In this document: piece by piece, positions 26,701 through 34,800 of the stretch
Layout of the letters: the number at the start of each line of letters is the position of its first letter
Numbering within the stretch: the stretch's first letter is position 1
NCBI GenBank assembly: GCA_017461625.1
Contig: JAFTXJ010000007.1
Coordinates: 38,240 to 102,239 of the forward strand
Source: Clostridia bacterium
GTDB lineage: Bacteria > Bacillota > Clostridia > Oscillospirales > Acutalibacteraceae
Reading direction: 5' to 3'
DNA length: 64,000 nt
Made by a program: the position numbers and the translations under genes
Notes under the pieces: generated by a model
What the model was told of the DNA's origin: nothing
Database searches by the model: none
The model's input: only the letters and a program-made list of their open reading frames with translations

Positions 26701-27274
26701 TAAGATCATCATAATCCCAGATAGCAATCTTCTGGATTTCATGAGATGTGCGGAAACCGTCAAAGAAGTTGATGAAAGGAACACGGCTCTTGATTGTTGC
26801 AAGGTGAGCAACTGCACCGAGGTCCATAACTTCCTGAGTGTTTGTTTCAGCGAGCATTGCAAAACCTGTCTGACGGCATGCATAAACGTCAGAATGGTCG
26901 CCGAAAATATTAAGAGCATGAGAAGCTACGCAACGAGCTGATACGTGGAAAACTGAAGGTAAAAGCTCACCTGCAATCTTATACATATTGGGGATCATAA
27001 GAAGAAGACCCTGAGAAGCTGTATAAGTTGTGGTAAGAGCACCGGCTGCCAATGAGCCGTGAACTGTACCTGCAGCACCTGCTTCTGACTGCATTTCTGC
27101 TACTTTAACTGTTGTGCCGAAAATGTTCTTCACACCCTGTGCAGACCACTGGTCAACATAGTCAGCCATGGGGCTTGAAGGGGTGATGGGGTAAATACCT
27201 GCAACTTCTGTGAAAGCATATGACACATAAGCAGCGGCATTATTACCATCCATGGTTTTCATTTTTCTTGCCAT
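23726..27274 (-). CDS. nifJ: Pyruvate:ferredoxin (flavodoxin) oxidoreductase
   Basis: A 1182-residue homodimer-type PFOR with all domains in one chain: the N-terminal pyrimidine-binding domain (YPITPSSPMADYVD), the transketolase-C-like domain, a gamma domain, the two-cluster ferredoxin domain (CAKCNKCSFVCP and CMGCGVCVGVCP, residues ~685-760) and the C-terminal thiamine-diphosphate domain with GCSSIWGG and its own cluster-ligating Cys pair (GSCAGCAE). It oxidises pyruvate plus CoA to acetyl-CoA and CO2, reducing ferredoxin, the central step of clostridial fermentation. It is monocistronic with its own promoter and terminator. Confidence 0.97.
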   Translation of the reverse strand: MARKMKTMDGNNAAAYVSYAFTEVAGIYPITPSSPMADYVDQWSAQGVKNIFGTTVKVAEMQSEAGAAGTVHGSLAAGALTTTYTASQGLLLMIPNMYKIAGELLPSVFHVSARCVASHALNIFGDHSDVYACRQTGFAMLAETNTQEVMDLGAVAHLATIKSRVPFINFFDGFRTSHEIQKIAIWDYDDLKEMCDMDAVDAFRKRALNPDRPVMRGSHENGDIFFQHREACNEYYDAVPGIVEEYMDKVNAKLGTDYKLFNYYGAPDAENIIVAMGSICDVAEEVIDYLTAKGEKVGLVKVRLYRPFSAEKLVEAIPSTVKKIAVLDRTKEPGSLGEPLFLDVVAALAATGRQAQVIGGRYGLGSKDTPPASIFAVYDELKKDAPKKQFTMGINDDVTHLSLEEMDNAPNTAAEGTIECKFWGLGGDGTVGANKNSIKIIGDHTDKYVQAYFQYDSKKTGGITVSHLRFGDKQIKSPYYINKADFVACHNPSYVMKGYKMVNDVKPGGVFLINCQWSADELDKHMPAEAKRYIANNNIQLYTVNAIDLAAQIGMGKRTNTILQAAFFALAKVMPIEEAVQYMKDAATRSYLKKGQDVVDMNHKAIDAGVSAFVKVDVPADWANAVDGAAEEAAEGPAKLVKMVDGIMKPVSKMDGDSLPVSAFVDHADGTFEHGASAYEKRGVAVLVPEWDAATCAKCNKCSFVCPHATIRPFAMNEEELADAPANIKTSAKPIVKTNYTYTLAVSPMDCMGCGVCVGVCPTNSLKMVARESQDAEQAVFDYCVANVTEKPETTANMTVINSQYKKPLLEFSGSCAGCAETAYARLVTQLFGDRMYISNATGCSSIWGGPAATSPYTVNSKGQGPAWANSLFEDNAEHGFGMFLGQKAIRDNLIAKVGEILDSDKASDELKAAATAYLDTVNDGEKNAAATDALVAELEKVTGCDHCASILKNKEYLSKKSVWIFGGDGWAYDIGFGGVDHVLAAHEDVNIMVFDTEVYSNTGGQASKASNIGQVAQFAASGKAIAKKSLSEIAMSYGYVYVAQIAMGADQNQTLKAIKEAEAYNGPSIIICYSPCEMHGIKGGGMMNCQAEMKKAVDCGYWNLFRYNPALAAEGKNPFVLDSKAPSAGYQDFIKNESRYASLLRSFPERAETLFSQAEATAMARYDHLVKLQALYAPDAE

Positions 27275-27333
27275 TTTGATTGTCCTCCTTTAAAGTATAT
27301 ACCAGTAAATAGCGTTCATTTACACCACCAACA

Positions 27334-27362
27334 ATAATAACACTTTTAAATCGAATTGTAAA
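27334..27362 (-). promoter_or_regulatory. Promoter of the PFOR gene
   Basis: Minus strand TTTACA (27357-27362), 17-bp spacer, TATTAT (27334-27339), 60 bp before the start. Confidence 0.6.
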
Positions 27363-27466
27363 CATAAAAAAACAATTTTTTTGTCAAAAATTTAACTAAT
27401 TCAGGAAAATCTTTTGTAAAAAAGAAATAATTATCTTCCTTTATTGAACATTATCAACTTTTTTAC

Positions 27467-27494
27467 TTGATTTTGATATTTTGTTTGTTATACT
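27467..27494 (+). promoter_or_regulatory. Promoter of the O-antigen-ligase-like gene
   Basis: TTGATT (27467-27472), 16-bp spacer, TATACT (27489-27494), with TATAAT overlapping just downstream (27494-27499). Confidence 0.55.
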
Positions 27495-27521
27495 ATAATT
27501 AGTAAGAAAGGGGGTATTTCC

Positions 27522-28928
27522 TTGACTCTTAAACTTCAAAACAAAATGGATTCAAACAAATTCGTTTTAGCTTTGCGAAGCTTTTTTATGTCAAAGCTAT
27601 GTGTACTGCTCCAGCTGATAGCAGCAATAGCAATTATCATAATCAGATTCAAAGGCAACAATATGCCCATTGTTTACGGCATTGCCGGGTTCGTTATTTT
27701 GGAGTCACTCATTCTCGTCTTTTGTGATGACATAATAGCTACCCTACCCTCTTTTATGATGGTCTCGGTTATTTCGCTGAAATGCTACGACTCATTCAAT
27801 CAGTTTATGACAGTATGGTGGATTCTTCTTTTTGCAATACCTGCTGTTATATTTCATTTCACCGTTTACAAAAAGAAGCTTCAGTTCGGGAAACTTACGA
27901 TACCATATGTTGTGATGTCTTTTGTGTTTTCCCTTGGTGGCGTAGGCATCATTTCGGCAGAGGATTATTTTAACGGAGCCTCACTTTATCACTCATTCGG
28001 TCTTGGTTTCGGTATGCTGATAATGTATGTGATTTTAAGTTCACATCTTCACACAAGCAAAAATTACAGCTTGCGAATGAGAGTATCTTACATAATGATG
28101 GCGGCAGGTATTCTTTGCTCTTTTATGGTACTTTTTCAATATTATATGTACAGAGACATCGTTTTCAGCGAATTCAGAATCATCTATATGCAATGGCGAA
28201 ACAACGTTTCAACCATTCTTATGCTGGTAATGCCGTTTTCGTTTTATATTTCAACGAGAAAGTATCCTTACTTTTTCCTCGGTCTTATTGAGTATGCCGC
28301 CCTTTTGCTTTCGGGCTCACGTGGTGGAGCAATGTTCGGCACCATTGAGCTTGCCCTGTGCCTTATTGTTCTTATTTATACTGATAAAAAAAATCGCAGC
28401 AAAAACATTGCCATTATCACAGCATGCACCGTTTTGCTTTGCACCTTTGCCAGAACAATTGTTGAATTTTTTATGCCCACGCTCCAACGTTTTCTTGACG
28501 GTGACAGCATAAGAAGCAACCTTATCCAAAGAGCACTCAGCGATTTTAAAGCAAACATCTTTTTCGGCAGAGGTATCGGCTATTCAGGTAACAGTGATGT
28601 TTATGAAGGCAAAAGTATGGCAATAAACTGGTATCATTCATCACCGTTTCAGGTTATCGGCAGCTTTGGCATTATGGGAATTTTAGGATTCGCCTATCAA
28701 TTTATTGCCCGTTGTAAGCTTTTTGCATCAAAGGTTACTCATTTTAATCTTACTTTATTTATAGCTTTCATCGGTCTTACAATGATGTCAACGGTAAATC
28801 CCGGTGAATTCTGCCCCATTCCTTACGGTTTTCTTATAACATATTTCTTTGTGGTGTGCGAAAAATGCAACATCGCCTCTGTAAGAGAAAACGGAAATGA
28901 AACCGAAGAAACATACATAAAACTTTAA
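27522..28928 (+). CDS. O-antigen ligase/polymerase-like membrane protein (Wzy/WaaL superfamily)
   Basis: A 468-residue integral membrane protein with about 11-12 helices. The TTG at 27522 is taken as start because AAAGGGGG lies 8 bp upstream, while the next ATG has no site. The large external loop between late helices (residues ~310-390) and the SGSRGGAMFG motif just before it match the O-antigen ligase/polymerase group; FGRGIGYSGNS and the following NWYHSSPFQ His are typical of it. Members polymerise or transfer lipid-linked glycans on the outer membrane face. It lies far from the wall-polymer operon at 1-3.7 kb, so the partner pathway is unknown. Confidence 0.75.
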   Translation: MTLKLQNKMDSNKFVLALRSFFMSKLCVLLQLIAAIAIIIIRFKGNNMPIVYGIAGFVILESLILVFCDDIIATLPSFMMVSVISLKCYDSFNQFMTVWWILLFAIPAVIFHFTVYKKKLQFGKLTIPYVVMSFVFSLGGVGIISAEDYFNGASLYHSFGLGFGMLIMYVILSSHLHTSKNYSLRMRVSYIMMAAGILCSFMVLFQYYMYRDIVFSEFRIIYMQWRNNVSTILMLVMPFSFYISTRKYPYFFLGLIEYAALLLSGSRGGAMFGTIELALCLIVLIYTDKKNRSKNIAIITACTVLLCTFARTIVEFFMPTLQRFLDGDSIRSNLIQRALSDFKANIFFGRGIGYSGNSDVYEGKSMAINWYHSSPFQVIGSFGIMGILGFAYQFIARCKLFASKVTHFNLTLFIAFIGLTMMSTVNPGEFCPIPYGFLITYFFVVCEKCNIASVRENGNETEETYIKL

Positions 28929-28929
28929 A

Positions 28930-28968
28930 AAAATCGACGGAACTCAAAGCTCCGTCGATTTAATTTTT
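28930..28968. terminator. Bidirectional terminator between convergent genes
   Basis: An 11-bp stem AAATCGACGGA / TCCGTCGATTT with a 9-nt loop and T/A runs on both sides. The stem contains the last codons and stop of the phosphopantetheinyl transferase gene. Confidence 0.82.
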
Positions 28969-29555
28969 TGAATTTTATAATCAGGAAATTCTCCGCATAC
29001 GCTGATCACAGAATTTTCATATACGAAAGAAATAAAATGATTGCCGTAAGCACAAAAATCCTCACCGATTATCGGGAACTCATATTTACCGTAATCGGCT
29101 ATTGTTTCTCCGTTTTTTTTGATAACACTTTCCTTAAGGGTCCACAACCGGGTAAACGCTATACTGTTATTTGAAACTGCTTTCAACTCTGATTGGGAGC
29201 AAACTTTTTTCACCGTTGTATCCCGGGGAATTACAATCTCCTGAAAATCTACACCGATTTTCCGAACATCCAATGCACAGGCAAAACCGTTTTTGCTGTG
29301 AGACAGGTTGAAATACACCGGGTTTCCTTTAATATAAGGCTTACCGTTTTCACCGTATTCAAGCTCAAAACCGTCGATACCAAAATCTTTAAGACCTTTT
29401 AAAAGCAAAAGATAAGCACCGACACAGTTCTTCTTATCACGTTCAAGTTTAATACGGTGGTATTTTTCAAGCCTTTCAGTGGGCAACAGACTCAAAAACT
29501 TTTCGCATTCAAAGTCATAGTCATTGCAATAATAAATTACAGCACAGTTTGTCAT
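28944..29555 (-). CDS. 4'-phosphopantetheinyl transferase, Sfp family
   Basis: A 203-residue protein, slightly short for Sfp (about 224). The second-half signature is clear: IGVDFQEIV near residue 100 gives the metal-binding Asp, and FTRLWTLKESVIKKNG near 140 gives the WxxKE motif. In the first motif the usual DxE reads D-F-Q, so one metal ligand is Gln as in some group II enzymes. The family moves phosphopantetheine from CoA to carrier proteins. No NRPS or PKS gene is present in this window, so the carrier could be the fatty-acid ACP or a distant cluster. It overlaps the upstream foldase gene by 4 bp. Confidence 0.85.
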   Translation of the reverse strand: MTNCAVIYYCNDYDFECEKFLSLLPTERLEKYHRIKLERDKKNCVGAYLLLLKGLKDFGIDGFELEYGENGKPYIKGNPVYFNLSHSKNGFACALDVRKIGVDFQEIVIPRDTTVKKVCSQSELKAVSNNSIAFTRLWTLKESVIKKNGETIADYGKYEFPIIGEDFCAYGNHFISFVYENSVISVCGEFPDYKIQKIKSTEL

Positions 29556-31327
29556 TTAGACTCAATCCCTAAATAGATTTTTGAAATTCTGCTGATAAAT
29601 GAGCTTTCAACATCATCAATCACTTCTTCACTGTAGCTGATTGAGTAAGATTTTTCTTTGGTTTCGGTCATTTTTTCATCGGCAGCCTTGCTTGCCTTTT
29701 CTGCTCTGATAGTGTAGTTCCAATAATGATCATATCCGCTGATATAATAAAGGATTGTATATGCCTCATCAGTTTCAACAATTTCTGTATCGCCTGCTTT
29801 TCTTTCTGCTGAAAGCAACCAGTCTTTAACGGCTCCGTCTGTCATCTCGGTGCTGACTTTTCCGGCATTTAGTCCGCCTGCAGATGCAGTGCTTCCTTGA
29901 GATTCTGCCATAGCAAAATAGGTAAATGTGGCTTCGTTGGCATCACCGTCATCCCATTCATCATAAATATCTTTTGCCTTTTTCTCAATCTTAGCGAGTT
30001 CTTCTCCTTCATAGCTTTTACCGTTTGCGTCAGATTTATTAAACACAATTTCACGGTAGCTGACGCACTCACCTTTTGAATAAACAGGTGTATTAACCAA
30101 CACAACCGTGTAGCCGTTCTGCGTTTTGAACACGCCAACATCATTCTGCTTTCTGGCTTTGTCAAAGGCCCATTCGCCTGCCTCTTTAGAATAATTGCTG
30201 TCAATGTAATACTTCGGCACTGCAGGATACGTTTCTTTGTCAGCTCCGTTTCCTACATTGGCTGAAATTGAATTGGTGAAAGCATCAAGATTTACAGATT
30301 CACTTGCAATTTTATCGGCAACAGCCTTTGCATCATCACCCTTTGCTTCATAAACGTAAAGGTCGGCAAAATCATAGTTTTTATAATCCGCATCATAAGC
30401 AGATTTTATTTCTTGCTCAGAATACTCTGACATAAGGCGCGCATTAATCTCGGTATCATATTTTGTTGCCATATATTCTCTGATAAGCTCGTTTTTAAAG
30501 AATTCTTCATCACAGGCTTCACCAAAGAGGATTTTCAGATATTCATCAAGAGTAGGATAACCGCCCTCACGCACGGCACTGCGTAAGCCTTCTATATGGT
30601 CATACACCTGAAGTCTTACATCATCGGTGAGTTCAAGGTCCATTTCTCTTGCAAGTTCAAACTTAACTCTGTAAGCAAGCATTGAATTTATGGCATCATT
30701 GCGGATATAATCCTGCCACGAAATCTCTTTGCCTGTTTCACTGTCAACGGCCATAACAATCTGCCTGTCAATAGGTCTTGTGAAATCAAATGTGTTGGGG
30801 TTAGCCTGAGCATATTCCTGATAATACTCACTATAATAATCTTTACTTTCATCAAATTCAGCTCCAAGTTTTTTACCCATATAGTCTTTGAAAGAAAGCT
30901 GTGCACTGTTTCTCAAAGTTGAATAGCTCTGACGGTAAAAGAACTCATACTCATCCTCACTGATTTCAACATCACCGAATTTCATAACAATTGAGTCATC
31001 TTCATCAACCTCAAATGTATACTCAATGTCAAGAGGACCTTTTTCTTCAACACGGTTTGGATTACGGCTTCCGATTATATCAAAGTGAAAAAGCAGCACC
31101 AAAGCTACAGATATAACGGCAACCGCAGCAACAATACCGATTACAAGACCTTTGTTGACCGTTTTTTTATTTTTAAGCTTTGCGTTTTTCTTGGCAGCCT
31201 TCTCTTTTTCTTTTTTTAAATAGGCATCCATTTCCGCATTGCCTTTATTTTCTTTAAATATCGTACCACATTTTTTGCAGTTTGCAGCGTTATCCGGCAA
31301 ATCTTTGCCGCATTTAGGGCATTTCAT
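29552..31327 (-). CDS. Membrane-anchored foldase with N-terminal zinc ribbon and parvulin-like region
   Basis: About 591 residues from the ATG at 31327, which has AAAGGGG 8 bp upstream. The first 25 residues form a four-Cys zinc ribbon (MKCPKCGKDL and CKKCG). A charged stretch and one membrane helix (residues ~60-85, GLVIGIVAAVAVISVALVLLF) follow. The external part has a SurA/PrsA-like N-domain and a peptidyl-prolyl isomerase-like segment around residues 320-500 (GNGADKETYPAVPKYY, GEWAFDKARKQNDVGVFKTQNGYTVVLV). PrsA-type proteins fold exported proteins; this one is anchored by a helix rather than lipid. The zinc-ribbon combination is seen in Clostridia but its role is unclear. Confidence 0.72.
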   Translation of the reverse strand: MKCPKCGKDLPDNAANCKKCGTIFKENKGNAEMDAYLKKEKEKAAKKNAKLKNKKTVNKGLVIGIVAAVAVISVALVLLFHFDIIGSRNPNRVEEKGPLDIEYTFEVDEDDSIVMKFGDVEISEDEYEFFYRQSYSTLRNSAQLSFKDYMGKKLGAEFDESKDYYSEYYQEYAQANPNTFDFTRPIDRQIVMAVDSETGKEISWQDYIRNDAINSMLAYRVKFELAREMDLELTDDVRLQVYDHIEGLRSAVREGGYPTLDEYLKILFGEACDEEFFKNELIREYMATKYDTEINARLMSEYSEQEIKSAYDADYKNYDFADLYVYEAKGDDAKAVADKIASESVNLDAFTNSISANVGNGADKETYPAVPKYYIDSNYSKEAGEWAFDKARKQNDVGVFKTQNGYTVVLVNTPVYSKGECVSYREIVFNKSDANGKSYEGEELAKIEKKAKDIYDEWDDGDANEATFTYFAMAESQGSTASAGGLNAGKVSTEMTDGAVKDWLLSAERKAGDTEIVETDEAYTILYYISGYDHYWNYTIRAEKASKAADEKMTETKEKSYSISYSEEVIDDVESSFISRISKIYLGIESK

Positions 31328-31423
31328 AGGGCTAACCCCTTTCAAAGTTTTATTTGTTTCACATTCTAACATTAAATATGATGTTTTTCAACAGAGTATT
31401 TGTAAATTTTTTTAAATTTCTTA

Positions 31424-31453
31424 TTGACAAGGTGTAATTATATGTGTTAGAAT
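31424..31453 (+). promoter_or_regulatory. Promoter of rpsU
   Basis: TTGACA (31424-31429), 18-bp spacer, TAGAAT (31448-31453), about 50 bp before rpsU. Confidence 0.7.
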
Positions 31454-31506
31454 GTATCGTACATTAATAAAAATACCCCTTGCAATAAGCGGAGGGAGGG
31501 AACAAA

Positions 31507-31683
31507 ATGAGTCAGGTAAAAGTTAAAGAAGGCGAATCATTAGATAACGCTCTCAGAAGATTCAAGAGACAGACTTCAAGAGACGGCGTTATCCAAGAGG
31601 TTCGTAAAAGAGAGCATTATGAAAAGCCTTCCGTAAAGCGTAAGAAAAAGTCTGAAGCTGCTCGTAAGCGCAAGTTCAAATAA
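31507..31683 (+). CDS. rpsU: Small ribosomal subunit protein bS21
   Basis: A 58-residue basic protein read directly from the sequence: it begins [20 protein letters not shown] and ends in a Lys/Arg-rich tail RKRKFK. Length and sequence are standard for S21, which sits near the anti-Shine-Dalgarno region of the 30S subunit. The site GGAGGGAGGG lies upstream of the ATG. It has its own promoter and terminator and is not fused to the lon transcript. Confidence 0.96.
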   Translation: MSQVKVKEGESLDNALRRFKRQTSRDGVIQEVRKREHYEKPSVKRKKKSEAARKRKFK

Positions 31684-31693
31684 TGACTTACAT

Positions 31694-31727
31694 ACAGGGT
31701 GCAAGTTATGCACCCTGTTCTTTTTTT
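31694..31727 (+). terminator. Terminator of rpsU
   Basis: A 10-bp stem ACAGGGTGCA / TGCACCCTGT with loop AGTTA, then TCTTTTTTT. Confidence 0.92.
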
Positions 31728-31740
31728 AACAGAATATATG

Positions 31741-31769
31741 TTGAAAAAACATATTATTTGTATTATAAT
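31741..31769 (+). promoter_or_regulatory. Promoter of lon-engB-lysA
   Basis: TTGAAA (31741-31746), 17-bp spacer, TATAAT (31764-31769), 30 bp before the lon start. No CIRCE-type heat-shock inverted repeat is visible nearby. Confidence 0.72.
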
Positions 31770-31799
31770 GATTGTAATTTTCCTTTGGAGTTGATTTAT

Positions 31800-34223
31800 T
31801 TGATTACACCGTCACCTGTCTCTTTTTCAATGCCCACTGTGGCATTAAGAGGATTGGTCGTTTTTCCCGGTATGAATATAAGCTTTGACGTTGGCAGAGA
31901 AAAGTCTGTCAACGCTCTTAAAGCTACTATGGCAGATAAGCAGGAGATTTTTCTTGTTACCCAAAAAGATATCCGTGACGATGACCCTGACTATGAGCAG
32001 CTATATAAAGTTGGCACTATAGCAAGGGTTAACCACATTGTGCGAATCCCCAACAGCGACAACATCCGTATTTCGGTTGAGGGTATTCGCAGGGCGAAGC
32101 TTTGCTCTGTTTTGTTCAGCAAAGAATACCTTGTTTGTGAAGTTAAGCCGAGAAACGATACTTCAATCAAACCAGAAAAGCACGATTATTCTCAGGCTCT
32201 TGTTCGCCACGCTAAAGATCTGTTTGAGGAGTACGCTGAATATGCTCCCCAGCTTCCGCCCGATATTATTCTCAACATCCTTGAAACTCACGACCCCGGC
32301 AAAATAGCTGACTATATCGCAGGCAACATTATGCTTGAATATACCGACAGGCAAAAAATTCTCAACGAATTTGACCCCGTCACAAGGCTTGAAAAGATGT
32401 GTTACCGCCTCGCTAAGGAAGGCGACCTTTTGAAGCTTGAAAATGAAATCAGCGACAAGGTTCAGGAACAAATAGACAAAGGTCAGCGTGAATATTATCT
32501 TCACGAACAGATGAAGATAATTTCAAAAGAGCTTAACGACGGCGGTTCACCTGAAGAAGAAAGCAATGAACTGAAAGAAAAAATCTTATCACTTTCTCTT
32601 ATTGCAGAGAGTGAAGAAAAGCTTCTCAAAGAATGCTCGCGCCTTGAAAAAATGCAGTATCAATCCCCCGAAGCAAACGTTTTGAGAGTTTACCTTGAAA
32701 CTTGCGTTGCTTTGCCGTGGAATATCAATACAACCGACAACCTTGATTTGGTTAACGCACAAAAGGTGCTTGACCGTGACCACACAGGACTTGAAAAGGT
32801 CAAGGAGCGTATAATTGAATCGCTGGCAGTTAAAAATCTGACCGACTCATCTTCAGCGCAGATTCTTTGCCTTGTCGGCCCTCCCGGTGTCGGTAAAACT
32901 TCTATCGCAAAATCTGTGTCAGAGGCTCTCGGCAGAAAGTTTGCCAGAATTTCTTTGGGCGGTGTTTCTGACGAGGCTGAAATCAGAGGTCACAGAAAAA
33001 CTTATATCGGCTCAATGCCGGGCAGAATTATCGCTGCAATTCAGCAGACAAAGGTCAACAACCCACTCATTCTTCTTGATGAAATTGACAAGCTCGGTGC
33101 TGATTACAAAGGTGACCCCGCTTCAGCACTTCTCGAGGTGCTTGACCCCGAACAAAACAAAACATTTACTGACAGATATATTGAAATCCCCTTTGATTTA
33201 AGTAAGGTAATGTTTATTACAACAGCCAACGACAAATCAACCATCCCCTCACCTTTGCTTGACAGAATGGAAATCATTGAGCTTTCAAGCTACACGAGGG
33301 AAGAAAAATTCAGAATTGCTAAAAATCACCTTGTGAATAAGCAAAAGAAACTTCACGGACTTAACGGCAACAATTTGAGAATCACAGACAAGGCACTTTA
33401 CGCTTTGATTGACGGATATACACGTGAAGCCGGTGTGAGAAAGCTTGAACAGAAAATAGCTGCCCTTTGCCGTAAAGCCACCGTTAAAATCGTTAAAGAC
33501 GGTGAGAAGAGGGTTTCGGTCAAAGACACTGACCTTGAATCACTTCTCGGTGCGGCAAAATTCACGCAGGAATCTGTTGAAGAAAGCCCTGTTGTGGGTG
33601 TTGTCAACGGACTTGCATGGACTGCTGTCGGCGGTGAACTGCTTCAGGCAGAGGTTGCCGTGCTTGACGGCAGCGGCAAAATAGAACTTACAGGCTCTTT
33701 GGGCGACGTTATGAAAGAATCTGCCATGGCAGCAGTGAGCTTCATCAGAGCTAATGCTGACAAATATAGCATTGACAGCAAATTTTATAAAGAGAAAGAT
33801 ATTCACATTCACTTCCCTGAAGGTGCCGTTCCCAAAGACGGTCCGTCAGCAGGTGTAACTATGGCAACAGCCCTCGTTTCTGCTCTTTCAGGTATTCCCG
33901 TTAATCAGAAGGTGGCAATGACAGGCGAAATTTCTTTAAGGGGCAGGGTTCTTCCAATCGGCGGACTTAAAGAAAAAACAATGGCAGCCTACAGAGCAGG
34001 AATCAAAACTGTTATCATTCCTCAAAAAAATATTCCTGACCTTACAGAGGTTGACCATGTTGTTAAATCAGCCATTGAGTTTGTGCCCGTTAGTGAACTG
34101 AGTGAAGTTTTTGACACTGCCCTTTGCAAAAGTGAAAGCAAGGCAGTGGCTGCCGCTTCATTGAATATTAAAAATGAAAAAACCTACACTACAATAAGAG
34201 CAGGTGGATTAAATGAATTTTAA
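31800..34223 (+). CDS. lon: ATP-dependent protease Lon (LonA)
   Basis: About 807 residues from a TTG at 31800, which has TTTGGAG about 9 bp upstream. An ATG at 31830 is the alternative; the long upstream frame runs through the rpsU terminator and is rejected. Domains are the N-terminal substrate domain ([14 protein letters not shown]), the AAA+ module (Walker [10 protein letters not shown] near residue 360, Walker [12 protein letters not shown]) and the C-terminal peptidase with the catalytic Ser in [14 protein letters not shown] and the Lys about 43 residues later ([10 protein letters not shown]). It degrades misfolded and regulatory proteins. It overlaps engB by 11 bp. Confidence 0.97.
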   Translation: MITPSPVSFSMPTVALRGLVVFPGMNISFDVGREKSVNALKATMADKQEIFLVTQKDIRDDDPDYEQLYKVGTIARVNHIVRIPNSDNIRISVEGIRRAKLCSVLFSKEYLVCEVKPRNDTSIKPEKHDYSQALVRHAKDLFEEYAEYAPQLPPDIILNILETHDPGKIADYIAGNIMLEYTDRQKILNEFDPVTRLEKMCYRLAKEGDLLKLENEISDKVQEQIDKGQREYYLHEQMKIISKELNDGGSPEEESNELKEKILSLSLIAESEEKLLKECSRLEKMQYQSPEANVLRVYLETCVALPWNINTTDNLDLVNAQKVLDRDHTGLEKVKERIIESLAVKNLTDSSSAQILCLVGPPGVGKTSIAKSVSEALGRKFARISLGGVSDEAEIRGHRKTYIGSMPGRIIAAIQQTKVNNPLILLDEIDKLGADYKGDPASALLEVLDPEQNKTFTDRYIEIPFDLSKVMFITTANDKSTIPSPLLDRMEIIELSSYTREEKFRIAKNHLVNKQKKLHGLNGNNLRITDKALYALIDGYTREAGVRKLEQKIAALCRKATVKIVKDGEKRVSVKDTDLESLLGAAKFTQESVEESPVVGVVNGLAWTAVGGELLQAEVAVLDGSGKIELTGSLGDVMKESAMAAVSFIRANADKYSIDSKFYKEKDIHIHFPEGAVPKDGPSAGVTMATALVSALSGIPVNQKVAMTGEISLRGRVLPIGGLKEKTMAAYRAGIKTVIIPQKNIPDLTEVDHVVKSAIEFVPVSELSEVFDTALCKSESKAVAAASLNIKNEKTYTTIRAGGLNEF

Positions 34224-34797
34224 TAACGTTAAATTTGAAACTTCTTTCGGTGTTTCGGCTCAGTTACCTAAAACCGATAACATTGAAATCGCCTTTGCCG
34301 GCCGTTCCAATGTTGGTAAATCCTCTTTGCTCAACAAAATTTTCAACCGCAAAAATCTCGCAAGAGTCAGCTCTGTTCCCGGCAAAACCGTTACAATCAA
34401 CTTCTTCGACTGTGACGGAGTGAAAATGGTTGACCTTCCCGGTTACGGTTACGCTAAAGTTTCTTTTGATGAAAAACGTCGGTGGTCTGACCTTATGGAA
34501 AGCTATTTCAGCTCAGGCAGAAACATTAAATTAGTAGTTCAGCTGACTGATATGCGTCACAGCGTTACAGAACAGGATTTAGAAATGATGCGATTTTTAA
34601 AGCATTACAATTATCCTTTTATTGTTGTTATGACAAAAAGCGACAAGCTCAATAAATCAGAAACAGCAAAAAGACTTGAAGATATAAAAGCTGAGCTTGC
34701 CGAATTCGGCGACGTGTTGGCAATTCCTTTTTCTGCCACCAAAGGCACAGGAGCTGAAGAAATCAAAGCAGTTATTTCAAAAGCTGTAGGAGGTTAA
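34213..34797 (+). CDS. engB: Ribosome biogenesis GTPase YsxC/EngB
   Basis: A 194-residue TRAFAC GTPase of normal length: G1 GRSNVGKSS, G2 around KTVTI, G3 DLPGYGYA, G4 TKSDK and G5 FSATKG. It assists 50S subunit assembly. It overlaps lon, the order lon-ysxC also seen in Bacillus, and is followed 3 bp later by lysA. Confidence 0.96.
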   Translation: MNFNNVKFETSFGVSAQLPKTDNIEIAFAGRSNVGKSSLLNKIFNRKNLARVSSVPGKTVTINFFDCDGVKMVDLPGYGYAKVSFDEKRRWSDLMESYFSSGRNIKLVVQLTDMRHSVTEQDLEMMRFLKHYNYPFIVVMTKSDKLNKSETAKRLEDIKAELAEFGDVLAIPFSATKGTGAEEIKAVISKAVGG

Positions 34798-34800
34798 ATT

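Noticed and set aside
31373-31506. Lysine or T-box leader near lysA/lysS
   Set aside because: No T-box motif or lysine-riboswitch core was seen upstream of lysS (which sits behind greA) or of lon-engB-lysA.
31683-31799. Longer N-terminus for Lon
   Set aside because: It would be translated through the rpsU terminator and the lon promoter; the TTG at 31800 has a proper ribosome-binding site.
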